In this document: piece by piece, positions 21,973 to 29,089 of the stretch
Numbering within the stretch: position 1 is the first letter of the stretch
How the letters are laid out: the number at the start of each line of letters is the position of its first letter
Program-made: the position numbers and the translations under genes
The notes under the pieces: generated by a model
Databases searched by the model: none
Told to the model about the DNA's origin: nothing
Seen by the model: the letters and a program-made list of their open reading frames with translations, nothing else
Origin: CAYSRM01 sp964475205
GTDB lineage: Bacteria > Verrucomicrobiota > Kiritimatiellia > UBA8416 > CAYSRM01
NCBI GenBank assembly: GCA_964475205.1
Contig: CAYYVQ010000034.1
Coordinates: forward strand, 1 to 29,089
Length of the DNA stretch: 29,089 bases
Direction of reading: 5' to 3'

Positions 21973-23812
21973 ATGAAGCAGTGGTATCAGTGGGTTCGTC
22001 GAATGTTCCGTGGGCGCTGCTCTGGCGCGCAAGAGTTGCGTATCTTCCGTTCATGCGCATAAGTTTATCGTGCGTGCCCGATTCGATAATTCGCCCTTGA
22101 TCCAGGACGATGATTCTGTCGCCCTTTTTTACTGTGGACAGCCTGTGGGCAATTAGAATGGTTGTGCGGTCTTTTACCAGGTGGTCGAGGGCAGACTGCA
22201 GTATGCTCTCGGTGTGAACGTCAAGGGATGAGGTTGGTTCATCAAGAATCAGAATGGAAGGGTCGGCAATCAGGGCGCGGGTAATTGATATAAGCTGGCG
22301 CTGTCCTTCTGAAACTGAAGCGCCGCCTTCGCGCACTTCGGTATCGTAGCCATGGGACAGTTTTGAAATGGCTTCGTGAACGCCCAGTTCTTTGGCTGCG
22401 GCTATAACTTTTTCACGCGGCATTTCCGGCCGCCGGAACCGGAGGTTGTCGAGAACTGTTCCGGAGAACAGAAAACCTTCCTGAGGCACAATAGCCATGT
22501 TGCGGTGCAGCTCTTCCTGGTTATATTCCCGGATGTTGCGGTTGTCTATCAGCGTTTCTCCGCCTGTGACATCGTAGAAACGGGCTATCAGCGAAGATAT
22601 AGTAGTTTTTCCCGCGCCTGTTTCGCCCACGAGAGCAAGGGTTTGTCCTGCCGGTATTTCCAGGTTGAAGTTTTTAAGTATCCAGGGCTGGGAGGGGCCG
22701 TAACGGAAATCTACGTTTTGCATTGCGATATCGCCGTGAAGGTTGCCGGCGGGGGCTGGATTGTCCGGGTTAGGAACCCCGGGCTGCATGTCTATGATCT
22801 CGTAAACCCTCTCGGCCGCGGCCATGGCTCTGAGTGACATGCTGTAAAGTTCGACAATCATTCGAAGCGGCCAGAGAATCGCATTGGAGTAAAGCACGTA
22901 TGCAGCAAGGTTTGCAGTAGTCAGCGACCCCGCATAAGCAGAGGCGTACTTTGAGTTGAGCAGCCATGCCCCGAAGCTGACAACAATTGTCGTGTTGAGT
23001 ATTCCAAGGAAGTCCATAGACGGCATGAATATAGCGTCGAGTTTTGCAATGCGTATTTCAGTGTCCCTGTTTATCATGTTTAATTCATTGAACATTTCCA
23101 GGTTCTTTTCTTCCCTGGAGAAAGCCTGAACTACTCTTACGCCCCTTACATTTTCTGTCATGTTTGCAACCATGCGGCTGTTCTGCTCTCTGGCGTAACG
23201 CTGAGCCTTTGACATTCTTCGCTTGTACCAGTGGGTAATGGCGGTAATGATTGGCGCAATGAGAAGTGTGGGGAGAATTAATACGGGCGATATAGACAAA
23301 ATCCGGTACCCTGCATAGCCCACGGCTGTGACGAATACTACTATCATCATTAAAGTATAAGTCATGAATTCAGAAATGTGCCACATGTCGCCGGTGCTTC
23401 TTGCCACCAGCCAGCCTGCCTTGTGTGTATCGAAAAAGCTTTTTGACATGGTCTGCAGTTTTGCAAAGAACTCCTTTCGCAGGTTTTCTATGGCCCTGTT
23501 GCTCGCGTAGGTGGTCACTATGAACTGGCTCCATCCGAACACGCGGTTGGCCAGCGCAAACAGAAGAAGAGGGAGAACGAGTGTTGCAATTTTCTCCTGC
23601 CAGAGCGCGTTGCTTTCAAGAATCCGAGTGGCTTCATGTATGATGGACATCTCTGCGGCAATGCAGATGAAGATGAAGAAATTGCCGAGAAACACAAGCC
23701 ATTTGTGGCTCCCCAGTGAAGCAAAAAGACGCAGAACCAGCCCCAGGGAGAGAGGCCTTTCCCTGACTTCGTGTTCTCTAGTTTCCGATGTGGAGTTTTG
23801 TTGAGCTTTCAT
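21971..23812 (-). CDS. ABC exporter half-transporter, consensus ATP site (second subunit)
   Basis: A 613-aa fused membrane/ATPase half-exporter of the lipid/multidrug type. About six membrane helices occupy residues 35-320 and the ATPase lies at 360-600. Walker A is GETGAGKT (396-403), Walker B ILILD (520-524) with catalytic Glu525, and the switch His is H556 in LIAHRLST. The signature motif reads VSEGQ (500-504) instead of LSGGQ. It begins 7 bp after the other half-transporter gene, whose ATPase has the opposite set of defects, so the two probably form one asymmetric heterodimeric exporter. ATG 23812 is preferred over an upstream frame start at 23911, which lies inside the other gene. The substrate is unknown; candidates are lipids, peptides or drugs. 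Confidence 0.88.
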   Translation of the reverse strand: MKAQQNSTSETREHEVRERPLSLGLVLRLFASLGSHKWLVFLGNFFIFICIAAEMSIIHEATRILESNALWQEKIATLVLPLLLFALANRVFGWSQFIVTTYASNRAIENLRKEFFAKLQTMSKSFFDTHKAGWLVARSTGDMWHISEFMTYTLMMIVVFVTAVGYAGYRILSISPVLILPTLLIAPIITAITHWYKRRMSKAQRYAREQNSRMVANMTENVRGVRVVQAFSREEKNLEMFNELNMINRDTEIRIAKLDAIFMPSMDFLGILNTTIVVSFGAWLLNSKYASAYAGSLTTANLAAYVLYSNAILWPLRMIVELYSMSLRAMAAAERVYEIIDMQPGVPNPDNPAPAGNLHGDIAMQNVDFRYGPSQPWILKNFNLEIPAGQTLALVGETGAGKTTISSLIARFYDVTGGETLIDNRNIREYNQEELHRNMAIVPQEGFLFSGTVLDNLRFRRPEMPREKVIAAAKELGVHEAISKLSHGYDTEVREGGASVSEGQRQLISITRALIADPSILILDEPTSSLDVHTESILQSALDHLVKDRTTILIAHRLSTVKKGDRIIVLDQGRIIESGTHDKLMRMNGRYATLARQSSAHGTFDEPTDTTAS

Positions 23813-23819
23813 AAGCGCG

Positions 23820-25616
23820 TTACCCGGCCTCTTCGTTCCCGGTCTGCTGTTCAGTCTGCATGATACGGCTGAAGGATGTTCCTGGCCTGTTAATTTCAGA
23901 TGGACGTCCATGTTCGATTATGGCCCCGTCCTGCAGGACGTGGACATAATCTGCGTCGGCAATGCTGGAATAACGTTGGGCTATAATTATGACCGTGCTG
24001 GTCTCGCGCAATTCCGCTAGTCCGTCCTGAATTGCTTTTTCAGTCAAAGGGTCGACCGCGGAGGTGCAAGCGTCGAGTATTAGAAACCTGGGTTTTCTGA
24101 GAACCGCCCTGGCAATGCTTGTGCGCTGGCGCTGTCCGCCGGAAAGTGTGACGCCGCGTTCTCCCACGGCTGTATTGTAACCTTGCGGCAGTCCCATAAT
24201 GAAATCATGGGCCTGCGCTATGGTTGCGGCATGGACGATTTCTTCAAAGGAAGCATCGGGCCTGCCGTAGGCGATATTGTTGCGTATGGACGTTGAGAAA
24301 AGAAAAGATTCCTGGAAAACCAGCGAGAACTGATTGCGGACTTCCTGTATGGGAAAATTGCGTATATCTTCGCCGTCCAGAAGCACCTGTCCGGAAACCG
24401 GGTCATAAAAGCGGCAGAGCACCAGCGCAAGAGATGTTTTTCCGGATCCGGTGGCGCCTACCAGGCCCACTTTCGATCCCGACTCGATCCGTAGCGATGC
24501 GTTTTTGAGAGAATGACTTCCGTCCTTGTATGCAAAGCACACATTTTTCGCTTCTACCGAGCCAGGCCCGCTGTGAGGCAGTTTTTTCTGTCCCCTGTTG
24601 GCAAGATAATCTCTTGCCTTAAACAATCTGCCCAGCCGGTGGGCGGTAATCGCGAACCACATTGACAGATTGAGTCCTCTGCCCAGCATCCTCACGCGTG
24701 CTTGCAGTGAAAACTGGATGAAAAAGATCTTGAAGAGCTGGCCGCTGGTCATGTTCCAGATTCCTTGCCTGCCCGAGTATATGGCAGCCGCAAGGGTTGC
24801 CGGGATCCCAAGGTATATTGCCCAGACAAGAGCCTGGTTGATGGCTACAGACAGGCACAGTTCCTTGAAATAGGAATTGTGGTATTTATGGATTTTAGTG
24901 TTGTAGATATGGCGCTGGCGGGACTGTGAACCGAAAGCCCGCACCACCAGTTGTCCTTCCATATTCTCGCTGAAGATCTGAACAGCTTCAGCAAAAAGCT
25001 GTTTGGTGCGCGAAAAGACACGGTATCCGTATTTGAAATAGAAGTAAGAACACGACAGCGCAAGCAGTATGAGGCTGATGGAGCATAGACCTGCCGGCCA
25101 GCAGACAATTGTCATGTACCCGCAGGCAAGCGCTATATAGAGCGAAGATTCGATAATATTGGTGAGCCCGAACCTGAAGAAGCGTGAAGCGTAATTCACG
25201 TCTTCAACGACATTGGAAATCAATGTCCCGCTATGGGCTGCGTCGTGGTAGGCGAAGGACAGATTCTGCATTGTGTTGAAAATTCTGCTTCTAAGGTCAA
25301 AAAGCGACTCCTGACCCAGTCTGGTTTCGAGCACTTTTCTTGCATAAGTAAAAGCCCATCTGAGCAGCGCAAAAAGGAGAAGGGCGGCGGGGATAATTGC
25401 TATTCGTCCGATCGGCGTTGAAAGAAAATCCAGAGGGAAAGGGCCGATAAACAGAGGGTTTCCGTCGATTGCGTCAACATAAAGCTGCAACAGTTTGGGC
25501 AGGATCAATTCGAAAGCGTTAAAAAACAGGACTGCCCCGAGCGTCATTGCAAGCAGCCCCTTCCTGCGCTGCAGGCACATCCGGAGAAGGTCGAGTATGT
25601 CTTTTTTGAAGTTCAT
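23820..25616 (-). CDS. ABC exporter half-transporter, degenerate ATP site (first subunit)
   Basis: A 598-aa half-exporter with about six membrane segments (residues 20-300) followed by the ATPase (352-590). Walker A GATGSGKT (387-394) and the signature LSGGQ (491-495) are normal. However, the residue after Walker B (FLILD 511-515) is Ala516 where a catalytic Glu is expected (LDACTSAVD), and the switch His is Gln547 (IIIAQRYSS). Thus its own Walker A/B half-site should be catalytically weak, while its good signature motif serves the partner's active site. This is the pattern of heterodimeric exporters such as TM287/288, BmrCD and LmrCD. It is the upstream gene of the pair; only a weak ribosome site precedes ATG 25616. 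Confidence 0.88.
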   Translation of the reverse strand: MNFKKDILDLLRMCLQRRKGLLAMTLGAVLFFNAFELILPKLLQLYVDAIDGNPLFIGPFPLDFLSTPIGRIAIIPAALLLFALLRWAFTYARKVLETRLGQESLFDLRSRIFNTMQNLSFAYHDAAHSGTLISNVVEDVNYASRFFRFGLTNIIESSLYIALACGYMTIVCWPAGLCSISLILLALSCSYFYFKYGYRVFSRTKQLFAEAVQIFSENMEGQLVVRAFGSQSRQRHIYNTKIHKYHNSYFKELCLSVAINQALVWAIYLGIPATLAAAIYSGRQGIWNMTSGQLFKIFFIQFSLQARVRMLGRGLNLSMWFAITAHRLGRLFKARDYLANRGQKKLPHSGPGSVEAKNVCFAYKDGSHSLKNASLRIESGSKVGLVGATGSGKTSLALVLCRFYDPVSGQVLLDGEDIRNFPIQEVRNQFSLVFQESFLFSTSIRNNIAYGRPDASFEEIVHAATIAQAHDFIMGLPQGYNTAVGERGVTLSGGQRQRTSIARAVLRKPRFLILDACTSAVDPLTEKAIQDGLAELRETSTVIIIAQRYSSIADADYVHVLQDGAIIEHGRPSEINRPGTSFSRIMQTEQQTGNEEAG

Positions 25617-25840
25617 GGAAACGGGTATTTAACGATTGAAAAGATTGTGTGTCGAGTGCGAAGAGGTTTTTTCCGCCTACAAAAAACTGTTATGTGACGG
25701 CGTGTTGCCCGAATCAGCGTGGACTGGAAATTTTGACTACCCATAGATTCTGCGGAAAAGCCAAAAAGAAGTTTGACTTGATAAAGGTTGAAAACCATTG
25801 TTTGTGTGTGTGTTATTTAAATTATGAATAGATCAGGCTA
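25617..25840. other. Divergent intergenic region between exporter genes and DUF1573 gene
   Basis: A 224-bp, relatively AT-rich gap containing start regions of both divergent units. On the + strand TTGACT near 25770 and CATTGT 17 bases later could be a weak promoter. I see no hairpin or operator. Confidence 0.4.
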
Positions 25841-26827
25841 ATGGAGACTTTAAAAACGCGAATAGCTTTTTTTCTTTTTTTCGCTGCCTGTCTGGCGTTG
25901 CCCGCGGTATGCAGCGCCGGACCGCAAATAGCATGCAGGGAACCGGTTTACAAGTTCGGCACGGTCAACAACAGCCATAGTGTTGATCATACCTTTATCG
26001 TGGAAAATCGGGGCGACGCTGTGCTCAAGATCGGGCGGCTCAGGGCGTGCTGTGGGGCGACGATGAAGACAGGGTCCAAAACCATTGCTCCGGGAACAAA
26101 TACCGAACTGCGGGTCAAACTGTCACTGAAAGGCAGGAAAGGCGAACAACGCAAGAGCTTTTACGTTGCTTCCAACGACCCTAAGAGGCCGTATTACCAG
26201 TTCCGGCTCATCGGCGTTGCTGCCGCAGCCGTTGACATTGACCCCCGCTCGGTGCGCTTCGGCGAAACGTTGCGTGATGTTTCAACCAATATGACAGTCA
26301 CCATCAAATGCAAGGAAGGGTTTGGCTTCAGCATAACCAACGTGGCAAGCACGGATAAGCATTTTATGGCCAGCATTAAGAAGACAGGCAAACTTGAACA
26401 TGCGATTCTGGTCAGGACAGAGCCAGTTCTTGAAAAAGGTATTACCCGCGCACGTGTTCTTCTGCATACCGATAGCGCCAAAGTCAAGCAGTTGTCTATC
26501 CCCGTATCCGCCAGAGTCAGCAGCGACATCCTGACAGCGCCTTCAAAAATCCTGCTGACCAAACCAGACCATCCGTCGAAGCGGGTTTCCAGATACCTTG
26601 CAATCCGTTCCCGAAGCGGGCGGCAGTTCAAGATAATCAGTGTCACAGCCCCCGATCCTGATATCGAAGTCCAATACGAGCCGATGGGAAAGCATGGCCA
26701 TCGTATCATCCTTAAGGATTTCGCGCCCATGCCCGACCTTGACGGCAAGGAACTGGTCATTACAACCGATCACCCGGACGCACCACGGATCACGGTCCCT
26801 GTCAGTGTAACGGGAACCGGGAAATGA
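25841..26827 (+). CDS. DUF1573-type exported protein
   Basis: A 328-aa exported protein: a signal peptide of about 25 residues (hydrophobic run FFLFFAACLALPAV, then CSAG) followed by a DUF1573 domain (about 33-120): YKFGTVNNSHSVDHTFIVENRGDA, IGRLRACCGATM and APGTNTELRVKL. DUF1573 domains are immunoglobulin-like and common in Bacteroidetes and PVC bacteria; their function is not established. The rest contains at least two similar beta-rich repeats (about 125-225 and 230-325, each with a final PVSxxVxG-like strand), so the protein is probably a string of Ig-like modules. It overlaps the next gene by 4 bp (ATGA), linking it to a thiol-redox protein. The start ATG 25841 has only a weak AGG ribosome site. 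Confidence 0.8.
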   Translation: METLKTRIAFFLFFAACLALPAVCSAGPQIACREPVYKFGTVNNSHSVDHTFIVENRGDAVLKIGRLRACCGATMKTGSKTIAPGTNTELRVKLSLKGRKGEQRKSFYVASNDPKRPYYQFRLIGVAAAAVDIDPRSVRFGETLRDVSTNMTVTIKCKEGFGFSITNVASTDKHFMASIKKTGKLEHAILVRTEPVLEKGITRARVLLHTDSAKVKQLSIPVSARVSSDILTAPSKILLTKPDHPSKRVSRYLAIRSRSGRQFKIISVTAPDPDIEVQYEPMGKHGHRIILKDFAPMPDLDGKELVITTDHPDAPRITVPVSVTGTGK

Positions 26828-28014
26828 GCATGCGACGACTGGGGCACACCCTCTATCTGGCTGCCGCCTGTGCAAGCGTAATGCTTCCGGCGATTACATC
26901 CACAGCTCAAAACGATAACGACATCGCTTTTCAGCCGGTGATAATCGACTATTTTCACGAGGAAGGCTGCCCCCAATGCCGCAAAGTAAACGAACACGTT
27001 AAACCCGAACTGAAACAGCAGTTTGAAGGATTTTACGTTATCCGGCAGTACGACGTTGGGATCAGAAGCAACGTCGTGCGCCTTGCAACCTACCAGGAAA
27101 AACTGGAGATATCGGACAATAAGCCGGTATGTATGATTGTCGACTATCAGTATGTGTTTAACGGATATGCGCAGATCGAGAAAGGCCTTGCCGATCGCGT
27201 CGAAAAGTGTATCGCCAGCCGTCTCAAGCCCCGCTGGCAGCCGCCTGAGCCAATAGAGGTCAACTTCGCGAAGACCTCCGATATCCTGCATGAACGCGTC
27301 CGCAGCTTCACTCTGCCCATGGTGATAGCCGGAGGACTTGTGGATGGCATAAACCCCTGCGCAATCGCGTCTCTTGTTTTTTTAATGAGCTTTCTCTCGG
27401 TGTATAAGGTGAAGGGAAGTGGCATCATGCTCATGGGGCTTTCTTTCTGTCTTGCCTCATTTCTCACTTATACCGCGCTTGGATTCGGCCTGCTGCGGTT
27501 CCTGCACCTGTTCAAGGGTTTCAACCTCGTTCAATCAGCGCTGGAAATCACCATGATTGCCCTTCTTTGCGTCCTGGCCTTCCTTTCGTTCCGGGATGCG
27601 TACCGTTACAGTAAGAGCAGGGACAGGCATGATGTCAGTCTTCAGCTTCCGGATTCTGTCAAAACCCGAATACGCAATGTGATCCGTTCGGGGTTGAACA
27701 GGAGAAGTCTCGTGCTCGGCGGCTTTATAATGGGAACCTGCGTTACCGCATTGGAAAGTGTCTGCACCGGCCAGGTCTATGTGCCGACTCTTGTAGCCGT
27801 TATCAAAAGCGGCGAACTCCTTTCGGAGTCATGGAAGTATCTTCTCATCTACAACGCCATGTTCATGATCCCCGTGGTGTCGGTTTTCGCCTTGACCTGC
27901 GCCGGACTCAGAACTGAAAAACTTATCCAGTGGTCCCGCACAAACGTTGCATTCAGCAAGATTCTCCTCGCCTGCTTCTTCATCGCAATGGCCGCCCTGC
28001 TCGCATACCTCTAA
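26824..28014 (+). CDS. Thioredoxin-like domain fused to CcdA/DsbD-like membrane domain
   Basis: A 396-aa membrane protein. A signal peptide (about 1-28) precedes a periplasmic thioredoxin-like domain with the motif EEGCPQCRK (Cys49, Cys52). Six or so membrane helices follow (about 163-395), with Cys179 in DGINPCAIASL and Cys306/Cys314 in GTCVTALESVCTGQVYVP. Those two cysteine-bearing helices resemble the paired thiols of CcdA/DsbD, which carry electrons across the membrane. The likely role is supplying reducing power to exported thiol proteins, or sensing redox state. The domain order (thioredoxin first, membrane part last) differs from classical DsbD. It shares a 4-bp overlap with the DUF1573 gene, so the products probably work together. 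Alternative readings are a disulfide oxidoreductase or a cytochrome c assembly helper. Confidence 0.75.
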   Translation: MSMRRLGHTLYLAAACASVMLPAITSTAQNDNDIAFQPVIIDYFHEEGCPQCRKVNEHVKPELKQQFEGFYVIRQYDVGIRSNVVRLATYQEKLEISDNKPVCMIVDYQYVFNGYAQIEKGLADRVEKCIASRLKPRWQPPEPIEVNFAKTSDILHERVRSFTLPMVIAGGLVDGINPCAIASLVFLMSFLSVYKVKGSGIMLMGLSFCLASFLTYTALGFGLLRFLHLFKGFNLVQSALEITMIALLCVLAFLSFRDAYRYSKSRDRHDVSLQLPDSVKTRIRNVIRSGLNRRSLVLGGFIMGTCVTALESVCTGQVYVPTLVAVIKSGELLSESWKYLLIYNAMFMIPVVSVFALTCAGLRTEKLIQWSRTNVAFSKILLACFFIAMAALLAYL

Positions 28015-28335
28015 CCTCCCCTTAGAGTACAGCAGATTATCCCGTAACCTGCTGCCCCCCCCACTACTCCCCTTTTCCCTCGCGCCGAAGGCGTCCTCTT
28101 CGTGCCCATTTCTGTTCATTCGTGGTCCAAAACTCTCCTCTTCCCCCAGTACAGCAGGTTATCCCGTAACCTGCTGCCCCAGAGCAAAAGCGGATCCCGT
28201 AACCTGCTGCTTTCTCAATAAAAGGTCACCCCCATGTCGACAAAAAATTTTTTATCCAGTAAATCCAGTAAATCCTGTCTATTAATATATCTGAACTGAT
28301 TTTTTCGAGTACAGGAACAAGAAGGATAAACGTTT
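28015..28335. other. Repeat-rich intergenic region
   Basis: A 321-bp region with no gene. It holds three copies of the REP-like palindrome, a stretch 28100-28130 reading like CGTGCCCATTTCTGTTCATT followed by CGTGGTCC, and a short tandem ATCCAGTAA repeated at 28254 and 28263 with an ATCCTGTCT variant at 28272. The last two match styles of dispersed intergenic repeats seen in environmental genomes (established only from general familiarity). The AGAAGGAT at 28320-28327 is the likely ribosome site of the next gene. Confidence 0.75.
28030..28210 (+). repeat. REP-like palindromes, second cluster
   Basis: Copy 1 (28030-28054) has stem arms CAGCAGATTA / TAACCTGCTG and copy 2 (28152-28176) has perfect 10-bp arms CAGCAGGTTA / TAACCTGCTG, both around loop TCCCG. 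Copy 3 (28187-28210) is truncated in the left arm. Copies 1 and 2 carry the preceding GTA seen in the left-end cluster. Compared with palindrome A at 22-46 the stem differs by one G-C to A-T pair change on both sides, and copy 1 has a mismatch that would be a G-U pair in the minus-strand transcript. Confidence 0.85.
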
Positions 28336-29055
28336 ATGATCAACAAGAAATACTTTTTACCAGCCGCAGTTATTTTCGCCGGAGTCCTTGCTGCAGTTGT
28401 CCTGCTTATCCTGCCCGAACGCTCAGCAGAGCAGGGGAGCACAACAAAGGATACCGTGAGCCGGTCATAGAAGAAAGATAAGGCCCCCGACGTCCTTGCG
28501 CCAACTTCGCCAGTCTCGAGTGAAGAGCGTAATGAAGCTGACGATATGGATACCGCTGAATCCGACCACCAGTCTCAATTGCGCAACAGACTCAATGAAC
28601 TCAAAATCTCTCCCCATGTGCGAACAATAATCGGACTTGACGGATCCGATCTTAATTCCCGCCGCTCCGCAATGAAAAAGCTTACCAGGAATTTGCCACA
28701 GGACGATATCAAAGCGCTAAAAAGCTTCCTTGATTTCAGATATAAAGACAACAGTTCCGAACGGCTTCTCGTTTTCGAAGGCCTTAAAAACGATGCTCTC
28801 GATGTCCTTCTGCGCCAGGAAAATCTGCCGGAAGGAATAGGCATCAGGCTGGTCAAAATGTTTAGCGATAGCGAACATTCCGACGTCTGGCGGGATTACT
28901 GCATTCAATACCTTGCGCCATACTACCAGCGCAAATGGCCCGCCGGGAAGCAGCTTTCCGACGATCCCGAACGCAAGACAATTGAACAGGCTTACTGGGA
29001 TGCGACCGCGCAGGCGGACCGGTCTTTTGCCGGAACCCCGCCACCCTGGCCCTAA
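28336..29055 (+). pseudogene. Membrane-anchored protein interrupted by an in-frame TAG
   Basis: One reading frame runs from ATG 28336 to TAA 29053-29055, except for a single TAG at 28468-28470. The first part (44 aa) begins MINKKYFLPAAVIFAGVLAAVVLLILP, a membrane anchor, followed by a polar linker. Beyond the TAG the frame resumes with KKDKAPDVLAPTSPVSSEE and then a helical, charged domain of about 150 residues (QLRNRLNELKIS to the C-terminus). The ribosome site AAGGAT lies before 28336, whereas the internal ATG at 28546 has only a weak one. This could be a nonsense mutation (pseudogene), stop readthrough, or a sequencing error. The helical domain has no family I recognise. The second ORF alone (28546-29055, 169 aa) would be the conservative gene call. 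Confidence 0.65.
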
Positions 29056-29089
29056 CCAACGAAACAATCATAATCCAAGGCAAAACAAA

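Noticed and set aside
21971..25616. Two independent homodimeric ABC exporters
   Set aside because: The first subunit lacks both the catalytic Glu and the switch His, so a homodimer would have no competent site; the adjacent gene supplies them.
25233..25831. Short + strand reading frames around the exporter start region
   Set aside because: They lack ribosome sites, family features and consistent codon use, and lie opposite or just upstream of the exporter gene.
28468..28470. Pyrrolysine at the in-frame TAG
   Set aside because: No pylT/pylS genes and no methyltransferase family are visible; a point mutation or sequencing error is simpler. It is reported as an interrupted gene instead.

Overview
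The window reads as a chromosomal segment of an anaerobic or facultatively anaerobic Gram-negative-type bacterium, most plausibly from the PVC side of the tree (Lentisphaerota/Kiritimatiellota-like). This placement is an inference. It rests on type II secretion pseudopilins, a signal-peptide protein whose Cys/Pro-rich C-terminus resembles PVC pseudopilin tails, paired Gfo/Idh oxidoreductases, a DUF1573 protein, a bidirectional [NiFe] hydrogenase and many intergenic palindromes. No rRNA or species marker is present to confirm it.

Layout. Positions 1-196 hold a tandem pair of ~98-bp units, each made of two inverted REP-like palindromes. Next come, on the + strand, rnc, three type II secretion pseudopilin genes (gspI/J/K-like) and a Gfo/Idh oxidoreductase. 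On the - strand follow cdd and a 663-aa exported protein of unknown function. A 198-bp MITE-like element with a 9-bp target duplication sits in the promoter region between cdd and a + strand (alpha/alpha)-barrel glycosidase-like gene. Then come pheA and a thymidine phosphorylase (- strand), facing a + strand group of a GGQ ribosome-rescue-type factor, uppP and an unusual two-domain nucleoside diphosphate kinase-like gene. An aspartate aminotransferase follows, then tRNA-Leu(UAG) bracketed by an inverted repeat.

The centrepiece (14989-20452, - strand) is a compact operon for an NAD-linked group 3d-type [NiFe] hydrogenase: hoxEF fusion, hoxU, hoxY, hoxH, the maturation protease hoxW and a stand-alone receiver-domain response regulator. 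The structural genes are overlapping or separated by at most 24 bp. The encoded complex would exchange electrons between NAD(H) and H2, as in a fermenter. Hyp maturation genes are not in the window.

Downstream are a second Gfo/Idh gene and a convergent pair of ABC exporter half-transporters that look like an asymmetric heterodimer with one degenerate ATP site. The right end carries a DUF1573 protein overlapping a thioredoxin/CcdA-like membrane protein. It then has a repeat-rich intergenic region with more copies of the palindrome seen at position 1, and a membrane-anchored gene interrupted by one in-frame TAG.

Most genes are conventional metabolism. The unusual material is the REP/BIME-like family with compensatory base changes, the MITE with its target duplication, the in-frame amber codon, the two-domain NDK-like protein, the receiver protein in the hydrogenase operon and the inverted repeat around tRNA-Leu. 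I did not find a defence system, CRISPR array, prophage or complete insertion sequence.
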